DNA from: JBCAXA01 sp038749025
GTDB lineage: Bacteria; Pseudomonadota; Gammaproteobacteria; Steroidobacterales; Woeseiaceae
Length of the DNA: 64,000 bases
Direction: 5' to 3'
Assembly: GCA_038749025.1 (NCBI GenBank)
Contig: JBCDIL010000006.1
Span: forward strand, 123,170-187,169
The notes beneath the pieces are model-generated. The model saw nothing but the letters and a program-made list of their open reading frames with translations, had not been told where the DNA came from and did not search any database. Positions 17,686 through 25,685 of this stretch are shown here, piece by piece (position 1 is the stretch's first letter; each line of letters opens with the position of its first letter). Position numbers and translations under genes: made by a program.

Positions 17686-17985
17686 TCACCGCTCACGAGT
17701 CAACCGTTGTGGCGTCGCGCTAGCCGTTGAGTGCAAAGCGGCTGCTGGATTTTGCACGTCGTGCAACAACGCTGTTCGCGCTGCCATTGCAATCGGAACT
17801 GACAACAGCGGAATTGGCTTCGTGGTCGGTAAGCGAACAATCCACAATAGCGATCGATTACCGATGGTGAGCCGTGACGCAACAACCATCGGAGCGGTGT
17901 CGGCGTACGCTACGGGTGGATCAATCGGTGCCGCACCGGTTGCGGTTGCAAGCACCAAGACGACGGCACACAACACGGCTCGCAT
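17686..17985 (-). CDS. Small exported protein of unknown function in ECF sigma operon
   Basis: A 99-residue protein with a clear signal peptide (MRAVLCAVVLVLATATGA). The rest has no motif I recognise. The ATG at 17985 shares one base with the stop of the upstream 57-residue gene (TGATG) and is preceded by GGAAGAGGTG. It is the last of the genes downstream of an ECF sigma factor and of a sigma-type promoter copy at 18192-18218, so it may be a target of that sigma factor. A small hairpin (17677-17691) overlaps its stop. Confidence 0.6.
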   Translation of the reverse strand: MRAVLCAVVLVLATATGAAPIDPPVAYADTAPMVVASRLTIGNRSLLWIVRLPTTKPIPLLSVPIAMAARTALLHDVQNPAAALHSTASATPQRLTRER

Positions 17986-18158
17986 CAGCGCACCTCTTCC
18001 AACGGAGTCGACAACCATGCCGGGACGTAGCCGTCCCAGATACCGCCGGCATCCGCGGGCGCAATAATGGTGTAAAACATGAAGCCGATCGCAAAACCGG
18101 CGAGAGCGGAACCCAAACGTTTGCCGCGGCAGGTGTGTAGCATGCGTTGCAGTAACAC
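17985..18158 (-). CDS. 57-residue single-span membrane protein, unknown function
   Basis: A small gene I translated from the GTG at 18158, preceded by AGGAG seven bases away. The product has a basic N terminus (QRMLHTCRGKR), one membrane helix at about residues 17-33 (GSALAGFAIGFMFYTII) and a short C-terminal tail (IWDGYVPAWLSTPLEEVR). It ends in a TGATG overlap with the exported 99-residue gene, which supports real translation. Upstream at 18192-18218 is a promoter sequence shared with the sigma-factor gene. No known family is recognised. Confidence 0.65.
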   Translation of the reverse strand: MLLQRMLHTCRGKRLGSALAGFAIGFMFYTIIAPADAGGIWDGYVPAWLSTPLEEVR

Positions 18159-18191
18159 CGGATACTCCTGAAATATTGAGATCGTCGTTAC

Positions 18192-18218
18192 AGTCGCGTA
18201 CTGGCGCTGTTTCTTACA
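18192..18218 (-). promoter_or_regulatory. ECF-sigma-type promoter, copy B (before the small genes)
   Basis: On the minus strand TGTAAGAAA (18218-18210) is followed by 11 bases and CGCGACT (18198-18192). The identical two elements with identical spacing occur at 19348-19322 upstream of the sigma gene. The copy overlaps the 3' end of the putative anti-sigma gene and lies 34 bases before the GTG of the 57-residue gene, so it could give an internal transcript for the two small genes. Confidence 0.65.
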
Positions 18219-18813
18219 GTGAAATCTCCAATTCCGTCCGTCGCCGTTCGAGCTCAGCGATTTCGCGCCTTTTGATCGTCGCCTCGCGATGACCCCAGGC
18301 TGCCAGCCCTACAATGCTGGCAACGAGTACGGAAATCACGACGATGCGGAACGGCCACGGCCAACCGGTTTTCGCATTGCTCTCAACCAGCCATGGCGCC
18401 ACCAAATAGCCCATCACGGCACCCAGTGGCATAACGCTATACGTCATTCTAGCGACCCGTAGCGATGCCCGCGCGTGACGTATGGCGGCCTCCAGGTAAT
18501 CGTTTGGCGCGGTATTTGTCACCAGTTGGTCTCGCTGGTAACCGCCGTATTGGTCATAAACCCATTTGGCGAACGTGACGACTAACAGCAGCGTGGCGGC
18601 GCCACGCCAGGCAAAAAAGCCACGCAGGTCGAAGTAGCCCATCATCGCGATAACAATGACCCAGAACACCGTGAGAGCGATGCCGATCTGCCGTCGTGCG
18701 CGAGCCTGGCGCAGTGTGGCGGTCACGATGTCGCTTGCTGCAATTACCGCTGGAATACTGCGCCACAATTCAACGAGTTCATCGTCGCGCCGCTCATCAT
18801 CTAACTCATTCAT
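18214..18813 (-). CDS. Four-helix membrane protein, candidate anti-sigma factor
   Basis: A 199-residue protein with a charged cytosolic N terminus (MNELDDERRDDELVELWRS), four predicted membrane helices (about 45-62, 66-86, 120-140 and 155-175) and a basic/acidic coiled C-terminal tail (RREIAELERRRTELE). The gene overlaps the sigma-factor stop as ATGA, the usual arrangement for a sigma/anti-sigma pair. I see no zinc-binding HXXXCXXC anti-sigma motif, so the assignment rests on position and topology only. Confidence 0.6.
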   Translation of the reverse strand: MNELDDERRDDELVELWRSIPAVIAASDIVTATLRQARARRQIGIALTVFWVIVIAMMGYFDLRGFFAWRGAATLLLVVTFAKWVYDQYGGYQRDQLVTNTAPNDYLEAAIRHARASLRVARMTYSVMPLGAVMGYLVAPWLVESNAKTGWPWPFRIVVISVLVASIVGLAAWGHREATIKRREIAELERRRTELEISL

Positions 18814-19313
18814 GCAATGCTCCTCAGCGCGTTGCGAAGCCGATCGCGGGCGCGGGTCAAGCGTACCGCGACATTGCCGCCGCTAATCTGCAACGCAGCG
18901 GCAATCTCGCTGTCGGTAAACCCCTCTAGGTGCAGCGACACGACTTGCCGGAGTCCGACCGGTAGCTGGCGCACCGCGGCCAGCAATGCCTCGCGAATTG
19001 CATCGTGTTCCGCTCGCTGCGCCGGGCCTGGCGTTGAATCGGCGAGATCGACCTCACCGCTTACGATAGGGTGTCGAACCTCGCGCCTGACGTGGCTTAC
19101 CGCGACGTTGTGCGCGATACGCGCTACGTAGGTCTTGATGCCCGCTTTTCCACGAAACCGTGCCAGCGCAGCCCAAACAGCCACGAAGACCTCTTGCACA
19201 AGCTCCCGTTGCAGTGCCGTGCGACTTTCGAATGCGGCAATAATCCTCGTCACCATGGGCGCGTATTCGCCGACAATGGCTTCGAAGTGCTCGGTGCGGG
19301 GTGGCTCTGTCAC
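18810..19313 (-). CDS. ECF-type RNA polymerase sigma-70 family sigma factor
   Basis: A 167-residue alternative sigma factor. Region 2 spans about residues 12-80 (YAPMVTRIIAAF, LVQEVFVAVWAALARFRGKAGIKTY in two pieces, VARIAHNVAVSHVRRE) and region 4 about 108-162 (LRQVVSLHLEGFTDSEIA, ISGGNVAVRLTRARDRL). The GTG start at 19313 lies only eight bases after a candidate -10 element (19328-19322), so its mRNA may be leaderless or nearly so. It is followed by a membrane protein and two small genes, and the shared promoter motif implies autoregulation. The inducing signal is unknown. Confidence 0.9.
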   Translation of the reverse strand: MTEPPRTEHFEAIVGEYAPMVTRIIAAFESRTALQRELVQEVFVAVWAALARFRGKAGIKTYVARIAHNVAVSHVRREVRHPIVSGEVDLADSTPGPAQRAEHDAIREALLAAVRQLPVGLRQVVSLHLEGFTDSEIAAALQISGGNVAVRLTRARDRLRNALRSIA

Positions 19314-19321
19314 GCTTCAAT

Positions 19322-19348
19322 AGTCGCGACTGGGATGGATTTCTTACA
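19322..19348 (-). promoter_or_regulatory. ECF-sigma-type promoter, copy A (before the sigma gene)
   Basis: TGTAAGAAA (19348-19340), 11 bases, CGCGACT (19328-19322) on the minus strand. It matches copy B at 18218-18192 in both elements and spacing. This is the pattern expected if the ECF sigma factor recognises its own promoter and that of its target genes. Confidence 0.65.
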
Positions 19349-19402
19349 ACGAATTTGGTGCGGTACTCGACCCAAACGCCGCTTGCCGGCTGTGCTTACC
19401 GG

Positions 19403-20539
19403 TTAGTAGCCGGCTTGTGTTGTCGCGACGAGGTAATTGACGACAGCCTGTAAGGCCTCCTCGCGCGACTTACCGGCAGCCCGAGCAGACTCGTAGGCCT
19501 CGATTTGCCGGTGTGCACTGGTGCCAGCACTGAGAATCTTAGGCAAGCGCGCGATTTCCTCGATGCAACCGAGCGCCGCGGCGTCTTCCTCAATCAACGA
19601 CATGATCTCGGCCAGAATGACGTCAAAGTCGATGACTTCTCCGCGGGCGAGATCGATCAAGCCTTCATCGAAGCTGTAACGCATCGCTCGCCAACGGTTC
19701 TCGTTAATCAACATTTGTGTGTATTGGCGCCAACGTTGGTTGTCGAGGCGCAAGCGGTACAGCATGCGCAGCAAACACACAACCAGTGCGGCGAGCGTAA
19801 GGGCATCGTCAAGACGGGTACAAACGTCCATGACCCGCGTCTCTAGGGTTGGATAGCGCGCGCTTGGGCGAAGGTCCCACCAGATCTTGCTCGAATCCTG
19901 GATCAGCTTTGCATCGATGAGAATTTGTACGTGGCGCTGGTATTCGGCGTAGCTGCTAAATCGCTCGGGTAAACCGGTGCGTGGCAGCGCATCGAAAACC
20001 GTTAGCCGATACGAACTAAGACCGGTGTTCTCGCCGTTCCAGAACGGCGACGACGTCGACAACGCCAACAAGTGCGGCAGGAAGTAGCTCAATTGGTTCA
20101 TTAAGTCGATGCGCAGCTCATCATCGTTAATGCCGACGTGAACGTGCATGCCGCTGATCAGCATACGCCGCGCCGCCGCTTGCATCTCCAGCGCTAACTC
20201 TTGGTACCGCTCGCGCGGCGTGTGCTTTTGCGATTCCCATTTTGCGAAGGGGTGACTCGACGCGGCGATCGGCGCAAGACCGTAGCCTTCGGCGACCTCG
20301 ACAATCGTGCTGCGCAGGCGAGCCAAATCGGCGCGGGCTTCGCTAATCGTGCGACAGACGCGCGTGCCAACTTCGATTTGGCAGCGCATATACTCGGGAC
20401 TAACCTGGCCCGGACAACGCCGCTCACAGGCGTCGAAGATTTCGTCGGGCGGATCGGTCGCCAGCTCTCCGGTTTCGCGCTCGACGAGAAGGTATTCCTC
20501 CTCGATGCCCACGGTGAATGGCGGTTCCGGTACGGCCAT
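19403..20539 (-). CDS. ybdK: YbdK-type carboxylate-amine ligase (GCS2 family)
   Basis: A 378-residue ATP-dependent ligase of the glutamate-cysteine ligase type 2 family, which joins a glutamate-like carboxylate to an amine. Motifs are TVGIEEEYLLVE (metal-binding acidic residues at the N terminus), ASSHPFAKWESQ, ISGMHVHVGI (histidines of the active site) and KIWWDLRPSARYPTLETRVMD in two pieces. E. coli YbdK has weak gamma-glutamylcysteine synthetase activity, but the natural substrate of many members is unknown. It starts two bases after the N-formylglutamate amidohydrolase gene, a pairing seen for other GCS2 genes and suggestive of a small glutamyl-amide pathway. Confidence 0.9.
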   Translation of the reverse strand: MAVPEPPFTVGIEEEYLLVERETGELATDPPDEIFDACERRCPGQVSPEYMRCQIEVGTRVCRTISEARADLARLRSTIVEVAEGYGLAPIAASSHPFAKWESQKHTPRERYQELALEMQAAARRMLISGMHVHVGINDDELRIDLMNQLSYFLPHLLALSTSSPFWNGENTGLSSYRLTVFDALPRTGLPERFSSYAEYQRHVQILIDAKLIQDSSKIWWDLRPSARYPTLETRVMDVCTRLDDALTLAALVVCLLRMLYRLRLDNQRWRQYTQMLINENRWRAMRYSFDEGLIDLARGEVIDFDVILAEIMSLIEEDAAALGCIEEIARLPKILSAGTSAHRQIEAYESARAAGKSREEALQAVVNYLVATTQAGY

Positions 20540-20541
20540 GC

Positions 20542-21378
20542 TCAGCTCACTGTTGCCGCCGCCCGCAGCGTGACGGGGCGCTCTGCTCGCGCCGGCGGTG
20601 GCCGACGCAGATTAGGGTCGCCGAGTACCGCTCGGATAATCGCGGTCAAGCGCTCAGCCCACAGTTCGATACCGCGCTCGTCGGCAATGTGGTCTTGACG
20701 AATCTCAATCGCGACGTGGGCCCGCCCGGCTGACTCACCGTGGTAGTCGACCGTAAAATCGGCACTGGAGCGGCCGGAGTACGGCACGTTGTCGCCCACC
20801 CGAACATCGGCAATGGCGTCGAGCCCCGCATAGAACACCTCGGCGAGGCGCTCGTCTGCATCCCACAGCACACCCGCGTCCCACGGCCGATAAATGCCAT
20901 CCAAGACCGGACTGAAACTGTGTAGCGATACCAAGGCCGCCCGCTCGTTCTCGGTGTCCAGTTCTGCAAGCGCCGCGTCGACAGCCTGGTGGTATGGCCA
21001 GTAGATCGCATCGGCGCGGTGTTTACGATCAGCCTCAGTAAGATCGCAGTTACCGTCGATGCGGGTACCGTCACCAAACGTTAGAAATGCACTGGGGTCA
21101 TCGAGGCTACGATTGCAATCGACCACCAGTCGCGAGTAATTACAGAGAACGGCCGATAGATCTAGCGCATCAGCGACGGCGAGCGTCAGCGGACCGGCGC
21201 CGTAATCACAAACAAGATGCGAGCGCTTGGCGCTATCGCCAAGACCTAAGCCGTCTAGCACCGCCGGGATGCGTGAACTGGCGTGGTCGCAAACCAACAG
21301 GCACCGTTGCGACGCGTCACCGCGGATCGTTCGAAAAGGTGCCGGCTCATCGGCGGCGAGCAGCGGCGCGGTCAACAA
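20542..21378 (-). CDS. N-formylglutamate amidohydrolase family protein
   Basis: A 278-residue zinc-type hydrolase related to HutG-like N-formylglutamate amidohydrolases. Recognisable segments are CLLVCDHASSRIPA, HLVCDYGAGPLTLAVAD, NYSRLVVDCNR, YWPYHQAVD, ALVSLHSFSPV and HVAIEIRQD. The start is uncertain because only TTG codons are available at 21378 and 21375 and no ribosome-binding site is visible. It is coupled to the YbdK-type ligase rather than to histidine degradation genes, so it probably cleaves another acyl-glutamate or amide; this is inferred. Confidence 0.85.
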   Translation of the reverse strand: MLTAPLLAADEPAPFRTIRGDASQRCLLVCDHASSRIPAVLDGLGLGDSAKRSHLVCDYGAGPLTLAVADALDLSAVLCNYSRLVVDCNRSLDDPSAFLTFGDGTRIDGNCDLTEADRKHRADAIYWPYHQAVDAALAELDTENERAALVSLHSFSPVLDGIYRPWDAGVLWDADERLAEVFYAGLDAIADVRVGDNVPYSGRSSADFTVDYHGESAGRAHVAIEIRQDHIADERGIELWAERLTAIIRAVLGDPNLRRPPPARAERPVTLRAAATVS

Positions 21379-21448
21379 GGACGAGCCCGGGGGGCAATAG
21401 CAATCAGCATCACTGGAGTGTAGCGCAGCCGGTATGTCGGCCGGAAGA

Positions 21449-24400
21449 TCAGGCGGAACGTTGTTGGGACTGGTTCAGTGCCGCAGCGAACTCACTGAGC
21501 GGTGCTGGCTCATTAATGAGAAAGCCCTGCGCATACTCAACGCCGATTGACTCAAGGGTATCGAGAACATCCGGTGACTCGACGCGTTCAGCGACGATGT
21601 AGACACCGAGCGACCGACCGACTTGGCTAATCGCACTGACAATCGACTGATCCATCAGATCGTGACTGACATTGCCGATAAAATCGCCATCGATCTTGAT
21701 GAAGTTAACCGGTAGCGATTTTAGGTAGGCGAACGAGGACAAGCCGCTGCCGAAATCATCAAGTGAGAATATGCAGCCTAGCGCGCGTAGCCGGTTCATG
21801 AACGCGGCGACTACTTTGACGTTGGCGATCGCTGCCGTCTCGGTAACTTCAAAACACAACGCCTGCTCTGGTAACGCCAGTTCTTCGAGACGGTGCGCGA
21901 CATAGTCGAGGAAACTCTCATCACTCAGCGAATTACCCGACAGATTGATAGCGACGGTATACAGTGACATGCCATCTTTGCCGACACGATCGACCACCGA
22001 GTCAATCGCTTTGTCGAACACCCAGCGATCGAGCATCGGCATCAAATTAAATCGCTCGGCAGCCGGAATGAATTGCCCTGGAACGATCAGCTCATCCGTC
22101 TCATCACGCATGCGCAACAACAGTTCAAAGTGCTCGCGCGGTTCACGACCGGCCAGCGAACCAATCGCGATTATCGGTTGGAAATACAACTCCATGCGAT
22201 CTTGTTCAACCGCTGCCGTCAGCCGGTCAGCCCATTGCATCTCTCGTCGAATGGCGGACGTGTCTCCCGAATGGAAGACATGGATACGATTACGGCCCTC
22301 ATCTTTGGCGGCAAAGCAAGCGATATCCGCCGCACTCAGCGCCGCGCTGGTATCACCGATTTCGTTGTCAATAACGACGATTCCGACGGACGCCTTCGCG
22401 TTGTGTGACCGGTCTTGCCAGTTGAAGACAAACTCTTCGATCGCACGCCGGATTGACTCGCCGACCTGATTAGCCCGCTCGACCTCGCAGTTTTGTAGCA
22501 ACACGGCGAATTGGTCACCGCCCAGACGGCCCAAGGTATCGGAGATTCGAATTTCGCCTTGCACAACATCCGACAACTGCCGTAAATACTCGTCACCCGC
22601 TTTATGCCCGAGCGAATCGTTAATCACTTTGAACTGATCGATATCGATCAACAGCAGTGCGTGACTAATACGCGAGTCGCGCGCGCATTCACTGATACGT
22701 GCTGCGAGCTGGTTTTCAAACTCGCGTCGATTGATGAGACCGGTTAGAGAATCGTGCGCAGCCTGGTACGACAACTGCCGCGATAGTCGGCTCGCTTTAT
22801 TAAGCTCGTGAAAAACCATCACGGCGCCGATCACATTTCCGATGCGGTCACGGATCGGGGCCGTCGAGTCTTGAATCTCGATGGCTTTGCCGCTGCGATC
22901 GACCAAGGCCGACCCTTCCGGCGACGTAATGACCCGACCCTCGCGAAGACACCGGACAACGGGGTTGTCGAGCAACTCGCGACTGTCGGCCGCTATCGTC
23001 GTCAGAACTTGATCGATACTTCGCCCGCGCGCGGCACGCGGTTCCCACCCGATGAGGTCCGCAGCCACCGGATTGAGGTAATCGACGCAACCGTGCGCAT
23101 CGGTCGTGATGACGCCGTCGCCAATCGAGTTCAATGTAACCTGGGCACGCTCTTTCTCCTCAAAGACGCGCGTTTCGGCCAGCTTGCGATCGGTGATGTC
23201 GGTGATCGTGCCTTCGTGCGCCACGATAGCACCGGCTCGATCTCGCACAGCGCGGGCATTCTCAAGCACGACGATCTGACTGCCGTCGCGACGGCGTAAT
23301 CGAACCTCAAAATTCTTGACGACGAACTCGCGGTGCAATACCTCGGTAAAGCGACGGCGGTCTTCGGTATTGATGTAGAGAGACTCAGGCGTGCCGTCGC
23401 GCAGCAGTTGCTCGAGGCTGTCATAGCCAAGCATCGTCACCAAAGCCGGATTTGCAGCCGTTAGATGGCCAGTGGGATTGGCGATGTAGACGCCGTCTAC
23501 GACGTTTTCAAACAATCCACGGAAACGTTGTTCGCTATCGCGGAGCGCTTGCTCATCGAGATCACGACGAATCGCAATCCCGGCGAGCCGCACGAGATTC
23601 GCAACCGCATCGAGGTCTTCGGTGCCCGGCTGCGTCGTCGTATCCAGGTAGACATCGAGAGTACCGTAGGTTTGTTCGTCGGCCGCGACGATCGGAAAGC
23701 TCCAGACCGACTGAATGCCAAGTGCGCGCAAGTACGCCGCGAACGAGCCCGATTCGGCATCGTTACCGTTCATTACCACTTGGCGACCGTCAATCGATGC
23801 TGTGACGCACGGGACGTCGGTTTGATCGATCGCCACTTTCTTGATCAGGGCGCGTAGCTCGGCTGGTGCACCGGGTGCCGAGGCGAGTTTCATCCCTTGC
23901 CGCGCCCGCAGCATAATGGTGCCGCGCGCGTGCGGTACGGCCTGTTCAAGCGTTCGACAGATGGCCTTAAGCGCACTGCCCAATTCGGCACCGCTCGCGA
24001 TCAACTCAAGAATCCGGTTTTCGCCGTACGTTAATAGCTCGCGCCGCTTGCGGTCGGCAATGCTGGTAATACTGGCCCGAATTAGCTGCCGCCCACTCGA
24101 TGGTAAGCGGCTGAAGCGCACCTCACAGGGTATTTCGCTACCGTCCGCGTCGAGGTGTAACCACTCGAACACCGGCTGATCACCGTCAAGAGCTCGTTTA
24201 ATGTGTCCGCGTTCCAAGCCGAACGATGAGGACCCGTCGAGCTGGTACTCGGGCGAAATGCCGGACGGGCCGATTTTCATCAATCGTTTGCGCGACATGT
24301 TGAACAGGCGCGTTGCGTGTTCGTTAACGTCGACAAACTGGTTGTGGTCGACGTCGAAAACGAGAATGGCCTCCGGCGCGTTTTCAACGAGCGCTCGGTA

Positions 24401-24937
24401 GCGCTCTTCGTTTTCGCGCAGCGTTCGCCGAGCCGCGCGCCGCTCGGTGATGTCGCGGATACAAACAATGAACTCGTTGCGTGGGTCTGCGGCCAGACGC
24501 GACGCGTTGACCTCGGCTACAAACACCGAGCTGTCCAGCCGGTGAGCGTCGAACTCGGCGCGCTGTATCTCAAATTGCGTCGCGTCGAAACGCGTTAGGC
24601 AACTTTCGAGCGCTTTATCGATACCCAGGCCACTGGTCGCGGGCAGCAAGCGTGACAACGGTAAGCCGGCCAGCGAAGCGGCATCACAGGCAAACAAGTG
24701 CCCGGCAGTCCGGTTTGCAAAAGTGATTCGGGCGGAGGTGTCGAGCGTAATAACCGCGTCGGCAACGTTATCGAATGCCGCGCGCAGCGCCGCCGGTGCG
24801 CCTCGAGCTTCGAGCGCCTCAGCGTCGAGTCGCTCATAAAACTGGTCGACCAGCGTCAGCAACTTCGGCATATCGACCCGCTGCGAATCATCGTCAGCGA
24901 TCGCCTGCCTCAATTGCTCTTCCAGTCGTTCGTGCAT
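21449..24937 (-). CDS. PAS/GAF/GGDEF/EAL cyclic-di-GMP signalling protein
   Basis: A 1162-residue cytosolic protein with no membrane helix. Domain order: PAS (about 50-168), PAS (175-298), GAF (303-458), PAS (465-585), PAS (595-712), GGDEF (715-888), EAL (900-1155). The diguanylate-cyclase signature is GGDQF (806-810) instead of GGDEF. The EAL signature is ELL (938-940), but the other phosphodiesterase residues are present: NLSG (998-1001), EVTET (1030-1034), LDDFGSG (1059-1065), KIDGDF and AERVE. It is therefore most likely a c-di-GMP phosphodiesterase with a weak or regulatory GGDEF half. A c-di-GMP riboswitch elsewhere in the window shows this messenger matters in the organism. Confidence 0.92.
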   Translation of the reverse strand: MHERLEEQLRQAIADDDSQRVDMPKLLTLVDQFYERLDAEALEARGAPAALRAAFDNVADAVITLDTSARITFANRTAGHLFACDAASLAGLPLSRLLPATSGLGIDKALESCLTRFDATQFEIQRAEFDAHRLDSSVFVAEVNASRLAADPRNEFIVCIRDITERRAARRTLRENEERYRALVENAPEAILVFDVDHNQFVDVNEHATRLFNMSRKRLMKIGPSGISPEYQLDGSSSFGLERGHIKRALDGDQPVFEWLHLDADGSEIPCEVRFSRLPSSGRQLIRASITSIADRKRRELLTYGENRILELIASGAELGSALKAICRTLEQAVPHARGTIMLRARQGMKLASAPGAPAELRALIKKVAIDQTDVPCVTASIDGRQVVMNGNDAESGSFAAYLRALGIQSVWSFPIVAADEQTYGTLDVYLDTTTQPGTEDLDAVANLVRLAGIAIRRDLDEQALRDSEQRFRGLFENVVDGVYIANPTGHLTAANPALVTMLGYDSLEQLLRDGTPESLYINTEDRRRFTEVLHREFVVKNFEVRLRRRDGSQIVVLENARAVRDRAGAIVAHEGTITDITDRKLAETRVFEEKERAQVTLNSIGDGVITTDAHGCVDYLNPVAADLIGWEPRAARGRSIDQVLTTIAADSRELLDNPVVRCLREGRVITSPEGSALVDRSGKAIEIQDSTAPIRDRIGNVIGAVMVFHELNKASRLSRQLSYQAAHDSLTGLINRREFENQLAARISECARDSRISHALLLIDIDQFKVINDSLGHKAGDEYLRQLSDVVQGEIRISDTLGRLGGDQFAVLLQNCEVERANQVGESIRRAIEEFVFNWQDRSHNAKASVGIVVIDNEIGDTSAALSAADIACFAAKDEGRNRIHVFHSGDTSAIRREMQWADRLTAAVEQDRMELYFQPIIAIGSLAGREPREHFELLLRMRDETDELIVPGQFIPAAERFNLMPMLDRWVFDKAIDSVVDRVGKDGMSLYTVAINLSGNSLSDESFLDYVAHRLEELALPEQALCFEVTETAAIANVKVVAAFMNRLRALGCIFSLDDFGSGLSSFAYLKSLPVNFIKIDGDFIGNVSHDLMDQSIVSAISQVGRSLGVYIVAERVESPDVLDTLESIGVEYAQGFLINEPAPLSEFAAALNQSQQRSA

Positions 24938-25107
24938 ACCCCATCACTCGCCCGAGCTCTGCTGGCCGGGCTATCGGCCGTGCCGGCCTTTGACGCGGAC
25001 CGGCAGCAATAGTCGTCATGACTATATCGGCCGCTGTGACGGTGAACTGTGACGAAACTCTAGGTATGAAAGGCAGTTAGGGACGTTTTGTCGAACTTGT
25101 GCGATCG

Positions 25108-25662
25108 CTATGCGCCCTCGTCGGCCGGCATCGAGACGACCGCATCGGCGCCGTCATTGCTAGGCGCTCCGGTAACCGATTGCTTTCTGGCGACGTCGCC
25201 CGTCTGGATAGGCACCGACAGCAGCCGCATTGCAGCGCCCTCAGCCGTGGGGACGGCCGCCGTAACCGTCAGGAAAGCGCGGCCCTCAGCGGACGGGATC
25301 ACCGTAACGCGGGTCATGTGTTCAACGTTGGCGCCAGCGTCTTGTTCGCCAAAATCGACGCTGGTGGCTTGGTTCGCCCCTAGGGCGAGCTCGGCCTGGC
25401 TTTGCAATGTCAGTGTCAGAGCGCCGGCCAGCGGCGTCATCGCCGTGATGATGACCTCGACCGGCTCGCCGACGGTCGGTTTTCCATCGACGACGTAGCT
25501 GAGTCGGATCGGCGCAGTCGTTTTGCCATGCGGTTTCGATGCGATCGGCGTCGGCTTATCCTCCGGCGCCGTTCCGGTTTCGGCCGTGACGTCGGTCGAG
25601 GCATCGGTACCACAGGCAGTCAATGCACAGAGCAGCAGCAGTCCGGCAAGGTGTTTTGTCAT
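25108..25662 (-). CDS. Lipoprotein of unknown function
   Basis: A 184-residue lipoprotein. The ATG at 25662 is supported by GAGGAGAT upstream and by the following signal MTKHLAGLLLLCALTACG, whose lipobox LTAC gives Cys17. The mature part starts with a Thr/Pro-rich spacer and then a region with alternating beta-strand character (residues about 50-165), possibly an immunoglobulin-like sandwich. I recognise no family. It starts 23 bases after the secreted protease-like gene and is probably co-transcribed with it, so it may be an accessory or binding partner. Confidence 0.7.
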   Translation of the reverse strand: MTKHLAGLLLLCALTACGTDASTDVTAETGTAPEDKPTPIASKPHGKTTAPIRLSYVVDGKPTVGEPVEVIITAMTPLAGALTLTLQSQAELALGANQATSVDFGEQDAGANVEHMTRVTVIPSAEGRAFLTVTAAVPTAEGAAMRLLSVPIQTGDVARKQSVTGAPSNDGADAVVSMPADEGA

Positions 25663-25685
25663 TGTCAGTATCTCCTCTACGCGTC

